Positions 1 through 8,484 of a stretch of 64,000 bases of DNA are shown here, in pieces; within the stretch, counting starts at the first letter, position 1; every line of letters starts with the position of its first letter. The notes beneath the pieces are model-generated. The model was given only the letters and a program-made list of their open reading frames with translations. It had not been told where the DNA came from and did no database searches. The position numbers and the translations under genes are program-made. The DNA comes from Desmodus rotundus (Eukaryota; Chordata; Mammalia; Chiroptera; Phyllostomidae), in contig NC_071396.1 in assembly GCF_022682495.2 (NCBI RefSeq), positions 23,805,735 through 23,869,734 of the forward strand. Direction: 5' to 3'.

Positions 1-2
1 AC

Positions 3-20
3 TGGCGCCCAACGTGGGGC
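3..20 (+). promoter_or_regulatory. Retroviral primer binding site, tRNA-Lys1,2 type
   Basis: The 18 bases starting TGGCGCCCAACG are complementary to the 3' end of tRNA-Lys1,2, which is the primer class used by type D betaretroviruses. This is where reverse transcription would begin. It sits two bases into the window. Bases 1-2 (AC) match the ...GTTGAC end of the 3' LTR, so the 5' LTR probably ends exactly here. Confidence 0.85.
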
Positions 21-183
21 TCGACTGATCGCCTGTGCGGACCGCTGTCCCCTTCGATCGCAGCGTTTCGCCCGGCTCGCCGCCAGCATTTCGCCCGGCT
101 CACCGCGACTACCCGACCGCGCGCCGGCATTCCCTGACGACCCCCGCTCCCCGACAGCGGCATTTCAAAGGTAAGACCCAACC
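21..183 (+). promoter_or_regulatory. Proviral leader with major splice donor and 23-bp tandem repeat
   Basis: This is the untranslated leader between the primer site and the gag start. The sequence AAAG/GTAAGA at 170/171 is a good splice donor, placed where the major donor for spliced env RNA should be. The segments 61-82 and 84-105 are near-identical copies (two differences), giving a 23-bp tandem repeat with a TTTCGCCCGGCTC core. Leaders of this kind hold packaging and dimerisation signals; which bases do this here cannot be told from sequence alone. Confidence 0.65.
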
Positions 184-2390
184 ATGGGACAGGCATGCTC
201 ACAACATGATTTGTTCGTTGCTCAATTAAAAGAATCTCTCAAGGTGCGCAAGATAAGGGTTCGTAAAAAAGATTTGAATTCCTTTTTCACTTTCGTTTTA
301 AAATCTGCCCATGGTTTCCTCAGGAGGGTAGCATTGACTCCCGCCTCTGGCACCGTGTAGGCGACTGTCTAAATGACTATTATAAAGTTTTTGGCCCCGA
401 GACTGTCCCTATAACTGCCTTTAACTATTATAACCTCATAACAGACATCCTTAAAAACCACAATAATTCCCCTGACATACAGCGCCTTTGCAAAGAAGGG
501 CAAGAAATTCTCCGTAGTCACTCCCCGGCCCCTTCAAAAGCCCCCTCAGTTCACGGCCTCCCCGACGCTCATGCTGACTCGCTTTCGCGACCCCCCTCAC
601 GAGCGCCTTCAAATTGCCCTTCTGTCTCCATCCAAATAGATACAGACCCTCAGGCCCCTTCTCTGCACCCTCCCCTTCAGGAGTTCTATTCCTCTGCTCC
701 ACCCCCCCCCCTCCCCCCCCCCCCCCCCGTTTCTCAGGACTCCGGCGACCAGTTAGATCCCTCTGAACAGGCAGAATTAGAGGACGAGGCCGCTCGCTAC
801 AATAATCCTGGCTGGCCACCACTCGTGGCGGCAGTCCTTCCGCCATTCAAACCGCCTCCTTATAGTACCTCTCACGCACCTGCCGCCGCCATTTTGCCTT
901 CAGCGCATGGCGCGTCCGCCATTTCACCCGCGGCGTGCAAGGCACCCATTACCTTGCCCCTGGCGGCCACCACCGCATTCACTCCGCTTCCAAAGCCTTT
1001 CCTTCAAGAGACCCTCACTTTCATCCGAGATATTAAAACCATTGCCAAAGAATTCTCCGCTTTTACGATCAGTCCCCCTCCCCACGAGACTTTAGCATTC
1101 CCAGTTACTAGATCCCAGACTCGCCCAGATAGGACCGAGAACGTAAATAGTTCAGCTGCGGCTGCAGCTACCCCCCTTCCTGACAGTGACAACCCCGAGG
1201 ACTCTGACAGCTCCCCTTCTGATATAGACGAAGCAGAGCCCAGTACAAGAGACACTGCGGCCCCCCAAACTTATTTCCACACATATAAGAAACTTAGTCT
1301 TAAAACATTAGAAAAGGTCAAATCTGCTGTAACACACTACGGGCCCACAGCCCCCTTTTCCCTCGCCCTAATTGAAAATCTTAGTGAGCGCTGGCTCACA
1401 CCCAATGATTGGTTCTTTCTAGCGAAGGCAGCGCTAAGTGGAGGTGACTTTATTCTTTGGAAAAGCGAATATGAAGACACCGCTAAACAGTTTGTTCAGC
1501 GTAATATGCGAAAATCCTCCTCTAAAAATTGGACCATACTTAAATTTCTTGGTTCCGCCCCCTACCAAAGCAATGAGAAACAAGCTCAATTTCCCCCCGG
1601 ACTTCTAACCCAGATCCAGTCCGCGGGTCTTAAAGCATGGAGGCGCCTTCCACAAAAGGGCACCGCAACCACTTCTCTTGCAAAAATAAGACAGGGCCCA
1701 GATGAGCCATACAGTGATTTCATAAGTCGCTTACAAGAATTAGCTGAGAGGCTCTTTGGCGCGGGTGAAAGTGAAAACGCTTTCGTTAAACACCTAGCTT
1801 ATGAAAATGCCAACCCCGCTTGCCAAAATGCCATCCGCCCCTATCGCCAAGGAGAGCTCTGTGACTATGTTCGCCTCTGCTCCGGCATCGGCTCTGCCCA
1901 TGCTTTCGGACTTGCCATTGGTGCCGCCTTACAAAATTTTATGCCCCCACAGCCGGCGCGCCCCCCTAATCGCCTTTGCTACAACTGTAACCAACCTGGA
2001 CATTTTTCCCGAGCCTGCCCCCAGAAGAGCCAAAATCAGACTCAAATTCGGATCCAAAACCCAACAGGACCTAGTACTAATAGTCCAGGAGCCCCTGCCA
2101 CAAAATGCCCTCGCTGTAAGAAGGGTTTTCACTGGTCCTCAGAATGCAGATCTAAGACAGACATCTATGGACAGCCCATTCCCCCGAAGCAGGGAAACTC
2201 CAACAGGGCCCAGCCCCAGGGCCCCATTCCAGGTGTGAACTCCGGGGCTACACAGTTCACCCCCCAATCACTCCACCCATGGATCCCTGCCCTCCCAGTA
2301 ATCAATCACGCCGCCACGTCACAGACCTGTGGAGGGCCACAGCAGGCAGTGCAGGACTGGACCTCTGTGCCGCCACCGACACAGTACTAA
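184..2390 (+). pseudogene. gag: gag, betaretroviral structural polyprotein, one frameshift
   Basis: The product is the matrix-capsid-nucleocapsid polyprotein. The ATG at 184 starts MGQ, a typical N-myristoylation start. This frame stops within about 60 codons. Near 308-310 homology moves to the frame that stays open to the stop at 2388-2390, so a single small indel separates two otherwise open parts. The second frame carries a PPPY late-domain motif (852-863), a proline tract made of a long C run (about 699-728), a major homology region (about 1688-1762), and two CCHC zinc knuckles (about 1978-2019, [14 protein letters not shown], and 2107-2148, [14 protein letters not shown]). The last 190 bases overlap the pro frame. 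The gene cannot make full-length Gag unless the frameshift is a sequencing error in this copy. Confidence 0.92.
2192..2198 (+). other. gag-pro -1 ribosomal frameshift heptamer GGGAAAC
   Basis: In the gag frame the bases read G GGA AAC, which is the canonical X XXY YYZ register. Slipping back one base enters the pro frame, which is open from here to its stop at 3163. GC-rich bases that could pair (GGGCCC and CAGGGCCCC) follow about 7-8 bases downstream, the usual distance for a stimulatory pseudoknot. GGGAAAC is also the heptamer I associate with the gag-pro site of primate type D viruses. Confidence 0.8.
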
Positions 2391-3163
2391 CTTCAGACAA
2401 CAGTCCCCTAATAGTCCCCACCGGCGTTTTTGGGCCCCTACCGCCTAACACTTTCGGGCTTATCTTCGGCCGAGTCAGTTCCACCCTACAAGGGATACAA
2501 GTCCTCCCTGGCATTCTAGATAATGATTTCGAAGGACAAATCCAAATTATCCTTTCCACCACTTTAGATTTAATTACCATCCCCAAAGAAACTAGGTTAG
2601 CCCAAATAATCATCCTCCCCCTTCAACATCTTAATTCCAATTTTCAAAAACCTTTTCGAGGGTCAAGCCCCCCTGGCTCTTCAGATACATATTGGGTACA
2701 ACAGGTCACCGAGGGCCGTCCCTTACTCGAACTCAGAATTAATGGTAAAGCTTTTTCAGGTATTATTGACACAGGAGCCGATGCCACTGTTATTTCTGAG
2801 TCTCAATGGCCTCGAAATTGGCCCCTAACCATAGCTGCCACACATTTGCGTGGCATAGGACAGTCTACCAATCCACAACAAAGCTCTAAAACCCTTAAAT
2901 GGGAAGACAATGAAGGAAACCAGGGCTTCGTGACCCCGTATGTACTACCTAACTTGCCCGTTAATCTATGGGGGAGAGACATTCTCGCCCAAATGAAAGT
3001 AGTCTTGTATAGCCCCAGTAACGTTGCTATAACTCAAATGCTAAACCAAGGATTCTTACCCGGCCAAGGGCTAGGGAAAAACCATCAAGGCATCACTCAA
3101 CCCATTTCTATTAATCCAAAGTTTAATAAGACAGGTCTAGGATATACCCAAAATTTACCCTAG
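2199..3163 (+). CDS. pro: pro frame: dUTPase, aspartic protease and G-patch
   Basis: This frame is reached by the -1 shift and is open to the TAG at 3161-3163; its first ATG is at 2279. The N-terminal third is a dUTPase with AGSAGLDL (motif 1), GRVSSTLQG (motif 2) and GILDNDFEG (motif 3). The tyrosine usual in motif 3 is a phenylalanine here, which may weaken nucleotide binding. The retroviral aspartic protease follows, with its active site DTGADATV at about 2768-2791. The C-terminus has a glycine-rich G-patch ([14 protein letters not shown], about 3050-3091), a betaretroviral hallmark. The frame contains no stop or frameshift, so this is the best-preserved enzyme gene of the provirus. Confidence 0.9.
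3151..3157 (+). other. pro-pol -1 frameshift heptamer AAATTTA
   Basis: In the pro frame the bases read A AAT TTA, two codons before the pro stop. A -1 slip reads into the pol frame, which is open from here to 3657. The heptamer is X XXY YYZ with X=A, Y=T, Z=A. It is in the right register and position for the second betaretroviral frameshift. Confidence 0.72.
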
Positions 3164-3465
3164 CGGCCATTGACAGTCCTGCACCCCATGCAGATAAAAT
3201 ATTATGGAAATCCACTGACCCTGTATGGGTTGATCAATGGCCCCTTACTCAGGAAAAAACCCTCGCTGCTATTACGTTAGTGCAGGAACAGCTTGCGGCA
3301 GGGCACATTGAGCCTTCTAATTCCCCTTGGAATACCCCTATTTTCATCATTAAAAAGAAATCTGGAAAATGGCGTCTTCTGCAAGATCTCAGAGCCGTCA
3401 ATAAAATTATGTTCCCCATGGGAGCCCTACAGCCTGGTCTCCCTTCACCTGTTGCCATTCCTGCC
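3151..3465 (+). pseudogene. pol: pol, N-terminal reverse transcriptase remnant
   Basis: This is the start of the reverse transcriptase. It includes a segment with [28 protein letters not shown] and [11 protein letters not shown], conserved motifs of the RT fingers. Recognisable pol ends at about 3465. The catalytic YMDD motif, RNase H and integrase are all absent because the sequence then jumps into env. The same reading frame happens to remain open to 3657, but residues after the junction are env DNA read out of frame. It cannot encode a working polymerase. Confidence 0.9.
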
Positions 3466-3469
3466 AATT

Positions 3470-4561
3470 ATTCTAGATACCCAAACGACAGACATTTTGA
3501 CAGCCACCCATCGGGCGCTAAATATTTCCAACCCTACACTAGCCCAAGATTGCTGGTTATGCTTAAGCCAAGGCACCCCCATGCCTCTAGCTGTCCCCAC
3601 CAACATATCAGCCCTGAATATCACCGAACAAAATTGCACCCTCAGCATACCCTTTAGAGTTCAGCCTATGCTTTTTTACTCCTCCCCCTGCATCTATAAG
3701 AAATTACAAAATAATTCTTTTGATATTTCTGTTGGTTTCGCTAGTTTTACCAATTGTAGCCACACGCTTAATTATAGCACATCCCTCTGCCCTGGTCCAG
3801 GATGAGCATTCATTTGTGGTAATAATTTAGCTTTCACTGCCTTACCTGCCAACTGGACAGGGCTATGCGTCCTAGCTGCCTTATTACCTGACATAGACAT
3901 CATCCCAGGAGATGAGCCTGTCCCCATTCCTGCTTTTGACCACTTCGCAGGATGACACAAGAGAGCCTTAGCTATTATTCCCCTGCTTGTTGGTCTAGGA
4001 GTCTCTGGAGCAGTAGCTACCGGAACTGCAGGATTAGGAGTTGCAGTTCACTCCTATACAAAACTTTCCAAACAACTTGTCGATGATGTCCAAGCCTTAT
4101 CAAGTACTATTACTGACATTCAAGACCAGTTAGATTCCCTAGCAGAAGTAGTCCTACAGAATAGACGAGGTCTAGACTTACTCACAGCAGAGCAGGGAGG
4201 CATTTGTTTAGCTTTACAGGAACGATGCTGCTTTTATGCCAACAAGTCAGGCATCATCCGGGACAAGATCAAGACCCTTCAAGAAGATCTGGAAAGACGA
4301 CGGAAAGCTCTGACTGAGAGCCCTTTCCTTACAGCCTTCAACGGACTACTCCCCTTTCTTCTCCCTCTCCTCGGGTCTTTAATAGCTATCAATCTCTTCC
4401 TGACCTTTGCTCCCTGGGTTCTCAGGCGCACCACAAACCTCATCCGAGACCAACTTAACTCCCTTCTTGGCAAACCTATCCAGATACATTATCACCAGCT
4501 AGAAATGAATGAACCTGGCACTGACTCGCAGCGTCTTCTCCGAGAATGTCCTCGCGCATAA
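3470..4561 (+). pseudogene. env: env, gamma/type-D-like envelope, 5'-deleted with two stops
   Basis: This is the remaining 3' part of the surface subunit plus the transmembrane subunit, in one frame with in-frame TGA codons at 3803-3805 and 3953-3955 and the natural TAA at 4559-4561. The surface part has CWLC (about 3552-3563), the motif that forms the SU-TM disulfide in gamma and type D envelopes. After the second stop come a hydrophobic Gly/Ala-rich fusion-peptide-like stretch, a heptad-repeat region, the conserved immunosuppressive-type segment, the CX6CC motif (CLALQERCC, about 4205-4231), a membrane span (about 4320-4410) and a short tail. The signal peptide and receptor-binding half are deleted. 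The second stop lies next to the expected SU/TM cleavage site. Confidence 0.9.
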
Positions 4562-4841
4562 GCTCCTTTTTGCACCCCCACCTCCTACGAGAACAGTATA
4601 ACTCTTGGCATTATACTTTACATATAAATTGTAATGGATACCGCTAGGTGCAGAGCAAAGCATCGCAAGGAGAAGCTACCCCAAAGGTGGCCCTGCCATG
4701 TCTCCTGAGAGGCAAGTCGGCTTGCATAGAGGTCAGCGCCCCAACCCTCTCCTCCGAAAAGGGTGCTTCAGAGCTCGGGACGAGCTCAGGAGGAGCCAGA
4801 CCACTGCCTCCCCTAGCCGGTTAATGTCCACTCCTCACCTT
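4562..4841 (+). other. Proviral noncoding region between env and polypurine tract, stem-rich
   Basis: There is no open frame of note. The region contains perfect small stems: 4712-4716 with 4721-4725 (loop TCGG), and 4771-4777 with 4781-4787, the latter flanked by an outer stem 4749-4755 with 4789-4795. In type D viruses this position holds the constitutive RNA export element. I do not recognise that element's primary sequence here, so a similar role is inference from position and folding potential only. Confidence 0.45.
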
Positions 4842-4864
4842 AAAAATGAAAATAAGGGAGGAGA
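4842..4864 (+). promoter_or_regulatory. Polypurine tract
   Basis: This is a purine-rich run (one T) ending ...AAGGGAGGAGA directly before the TG that opens the 3' LTR. It is the expected primer site for plus-strand DNA synthesis. Confidence 0.8.
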
Positions 4865-5225
4865 TGTTGGGGGCTGGGATAAGCCTGAAACAGGCTGATA
4901 CAATCAGACCTGAAGGTTGCACCGGAATAACAGGATGCTGCGGTCAGGAGCCATAGAAACCCCCCCCCCCTGGACATGCAGCTGGCACACCAATCAGTGC
5001 CTTGATCACGTGCCCGCCATGCACCCCCCGGCCAATCGCAGGCTAGAGCACGCTTTGAAGCCACCTATCCACTGTACTTCCTCTACTGCCCTCCTCTATA
5101 TAACTCCCTCCGTTTTGAAATAAATTTGCAGCTTGATCAGAATCCTTTGTCTTGCTGCCGTTCTTTCGCGCCTCCTGTCCCATCCCTTTTCATCCGTTGC
5201 AGGTATATCGGCGGACCCCGTTGAC
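4865..5225 (+). repeat. 3' LTR of the endogenous betaretrovirus
   Basis: It begins TGTTGGGGGC after the polypurine tract. A TATA box (TATATAA, 5097-5103) and an AATAAA signal (5119-5124) lie close together, as in short-R type D LTRs. The end is set at ...CCCCGTTGAC because the window opens with AC followed by the primer site, matching that end. The length is about 361 bp. The terminal CA is not seen, so the exact last base is uncertain by a few positions. Confidence 0.8.
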
Positions 5226-5239
5226 TGCCTCGCAGGCCG

Positions 5240-5908
5240 AGGCACTTTGCCATAGCAACATATGCAGCAATAATTCCTTAGTCTGTAATGGTGTGCAAAA
5301 CTGTGCACACCGTTGGGATGGATGGCATTGTAAAGAAAATAAATAAGCAGGACTGTGAACAAATCACTAAAGCTTGTGGAATGACGATCAGCATTACATC
5401 AGGGTCTGTCTTGGTCCCTCTCATTATTTCTATTTTAGTACAAGTGAAACAGCCTCGAGGAAAGGTCACGGCTTGCAAAACTGCTTTTACTAAAACTGGA
5501 TTCCAAGAAGTGTTTGACTCTCCTCATTAGGAGCTGTTCTCGCTGCGGGACAAGGAGACTCGCTGCTGGACCTGGAGGACTTGCCGGAAGGAACTGGGAG
5601 GGGCTCCCAAAAGACACGCAGCTGCTCCACCACCTCCCGCTGCGTTCAGGACCATCACAGCCAGGTTGCAAAGCCTCTGGTGGCAAACAAACCTCAGTTC
5701 CATGGAATTTCCTTTGAAATGACCTTGTACAGCCACAGCCAATGAAAACACTTAATAGCACTTTCAAAAACGAGTAGCTACCCTTTCAAACAGGTGCACG
5801 GGTGCCCTGATCAGGCCCTGGAGGGCAGAGTGATGGAGGAGATTCCCTGTGACCTTGAGGTCAGAGGCAAGGAGATGCAGCACCAGTTTCCATATCCGTC
5901 CACTTTTA
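5240..5908 (+). pseudogene. NETO2P: NETO2 processed pseudogene (3' coding part)
   Basis: Translating piecewise gives [14 protein letters not shown] (end of the LDL-receptor class A domain), a hydrophobic span with [11 protein letters not shown] (transmembrane and juxtamembrane), [14 protein letters not shown], a short match to CIHDHHCGSQ-type sequence, and SSMELPF-like and PQPMKT-like C-terminal pieces. These match NETO2, an auxiliary subunit of kainate receptors. The parts lie in several frames with stops, and no introns separate segments that are exonic in the parent gene, so this is a decayed retrocopy. Its 5' part is missing: the left edge meets the ERV LTR. Confidence 0.85.
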
Positions 5909-7960
5909 ATCTTCCACTAAAGGTGACGTTAATTATTAAGTGTGTGTGTTAGACAGGACAAGGGCTTTTAGACCTGGGCACTTCTTACTAAATGCTATTC
6001 TTGCTAAATATTAAAGTGTAGCAGAACAGCTGTAGACGGGCTGAGTTTGACAGGAACCCAACCAGAGAAGTGTAGCCAACTGCAAAGAGGAAATCAATGT
6101 GTAATTGACCAAACAGTGGGTATAAACAATGGCTAAGGCTCCCTTCCTGAGACAAGAGCTTTGGGAATGAATCCCCTGTCTCCTTTATGAGCTGCAAGGA
6201 AATAAAACTACCTCGCAACAGCCATGTCTTATTTTTTAACAGAACATCCCAAGGGGTGAACCTCTTGAGTTCAGAAACATACATACGCAGCCTGCAGAGC
6301 ACCCTGTTTTCAGCAGCCAGCCTTGTTCTCATAAATCAAAACTAGGAAGGCTTTTGTTTTCCGAGAACCTAAGGTAATGGTGAAGTTTTTATTATCTCAG
6401 ATAGCCTACATGTGTTCAACCAACCAAGGAGCTTACTCCACTTAGTAGAAAAAATAATAATTATCTATTACCTGGTGTCCTATAAAAAAGCCCGCGTTAA
6501 ATGCCTCCTTTGAAGAGGGGCGTGTGTGTGACGAACAGGTGCGGGCTGCCTGCTAGTCTTAGTTAGCAACAGGAATCTGCTCTTGACTCACGCCGCTTCA
6601 ATATTTTGATCACACTACAAATTTAAAATTAAGATCTTTCTTTACACTCCTTTTATTTTTTCTCTCTGAATTTAATTTGTTTTGTGTAAGCCAGCAATTT
6701 TACCATTTCATTTTCTTTCATAGATATAAGGGGTTAATGTACCACACATATCTCCACGTTGGGCATTTGCTCTGGAGTTTCTGAAAATATGATAGTTATT
6801 GTCTTAAGTTCCAATTAAGACCCAGAGTTATGCTTCATCCATCTGTTTCTCCTAATTTTGATACCATCACCTTTTAATTACTGCATCCTTAATCTTTATT
6901 TTCTGTGAGAAGTAGATGCTGTGATTGATCACCTTTAAATCATATTTTGTCTTAGTTATACTAGAAAATTTCATAATTCTGGGATGAATGTACCATTGTC
7001 AGTTATGACCTAACACTTGAAAAAGATGAATATTTCAAGAAATCCTTTGAAATTTCCCAAATTTGGTCATATTCAGTGATAGCCCCTTCATGCTTCTGAA
7101 CAAAGAGTCATTTAATTCATTTTTAAGGAGGCCTGTAATTATGCTTATTTTGCAATGTGTCTCTTCACCAGATGTGTTTTATATTAGTTTTTATGAAAAG
7201 ATTATTTAGCTTCTTTGTATTAGTGTATCTTATAGCATATGGTAACCAAGGTTGAGTTAAAGGAAAATTCCTAAGAAACTGTATAAGCCTTTCAGTTGCT
7301 TCTTATGTGGGACAATACATTTTTCCGGTTCTTATCAAGACTAACAACTATGTTTTATAAACTGACCTTTTGACCTTATGTTTTTATGTAATATAAGCAA
7401 TAATTTAGAAAAATGATTTAAAAATTCACTATTTTAGACTTTTGATATTACTTCCTACTGTGCAAACTTTACTAAATCAAGATTAAAGACCTACATGACA
7501 GGTTTCTTTGTGTTTACATTAGCAGCTTTGCATGTAAATATGCTGTGATGGAAATGGACACTGTAACTTATTGCAAAGACCTTGGTAACGTGCACACAAG
7601 CATTCTGCTTTCTTTGATTACTGAATTTGATTTATGGTAATTTTTTCACTGATATTTGTTCTAAATCACTACACAAATCTCGTAGTAAAATATACATTGT
7701 TGCATGATTCTTCAATCCTGTTATTTATGGCACATAGGTTTTGGGTCTTAACATACATATTGGAAAGAAATCGATTAATTGAATTATAACTGAATCAGAC
7801 ATGGTACTTAAACAAACAAAAAAAGACTGCCCCTGAGGCCAGAAAGCCAATTTTTTGTTTTCTTTTGTTTGATTGTTTGTGGGTCTGTTTGCCCATTCCT
7901 TCCATTTGTCTCACTTTAATAGATTTTTGGAATTATGGTGTCAAAATTGCATGACAATGG
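5909..7960 (+). other. AT-rich stretch, possibly NETO2 3' UTR of the retrocopy
   Basis: There is no coding frame and no recognisable transposon. It follows the retrocopy stop position directly and is uniformly AT-rich, as a long 3' UTR would be. An A-rich run (about 7812-7826) might mark the old poly(A) tail. This assignment is inference. Confidence 0.35.
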
Positions 7961-8480
7961 ATTCTTATTTTACACCGAGATATGGTTTCAAAAACAGTGA
8001 AGAAGACATCTGAGGCAGATGAGCTCCGAAGGACAAGTTCACGGGCAGAAGGAGCCTCCAGCATGGCCACAAGGGGGAGTCCTCAGCATCCCAAACGCAT
8101 TTCTTTAAAGGGACTTTTTGAGACCTGAACACGTCTTCTGGTGGTTGCCCGAAGTTTCACAGACATTGCTTAGGAGAGAAGCCAGTGGTTCTCGTTCTGC
8201 CCCCCATAGTGTCCCTGACTTGGACAGCCTGCTTCTCTTTGGTGGGGGTGCTGCTTCTCGGCCAGAAAGGCCTTGAATCCTCTGGTCCCAGAAATACTAG
8301 GAAGTGCAGACACTCATCTTCGGTCAGCTCCAGGGTTGTATCGAAAAGCTACGTAGTGTTGTTTGATTATATCAGAAACTTCAGTGAAAAAAGAGTTGTG
8401 AGAAAAAGTACACAGATACGCTCACTAACACGTCAATATCTGCTTCTGCTTTGACTGTGCTATTCCTCGTTTCTCTATTC
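7961..8480. other. Unassigned stretch before L1
   Basis: The longest open frame is 89 codons and has no recognisable domain. I see no repeat family here that I can name. It is probably ordinary intergenic DNA. Confidence 0.3.
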
Positions 8481-8484
8481 TTCC

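Larger units (their letters stand above)
1..5225 (+). mobile_element. Endogenous betaretrovirus (type-D-like), internally deleted provirus
   Basis: The order is LTR end, primer binding site, leader, gag, pro, pol fragment, env 3' part, polypurine tract and 3' LTR, all on the + strand. Gag has two CCHC zinc knuckles. The pro frame carries dUTPase, protease and a G-patch, which is the betaretroviral arrangement. Env has the CWLC and CX6CC motifs of gamma/type-D envelopes. This mosaic of betaretroviral gag-pro with a gamma-like env is the type D pattern. The element is broken: a gag frameshift near 309, loss of most of pol and the 5' part of env at about 3465-3475, and two env stop codons. The 5' LTR lies outside the window apart from perhaps two bases. 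Frames are otherwise well preserved, which suggests a fairly young insertion (inference). Confidence 0.93.

Noticed and set aside
825..2390. Separate host gene with zinc knuckles
   Set aside because: This is the main part of retroviral gag, continuous with the upstream matrix region and followed by pro.
3280..3657. Complete 125-codon protein
   Set aside because: It is pol text to about 3465, then env DNA read out of frame across a deletion junction.
5240..5908. Functional NETO2 gene
   Set aside because: Intronless, frameshifted and stop-containing, with no 5' half in the window.
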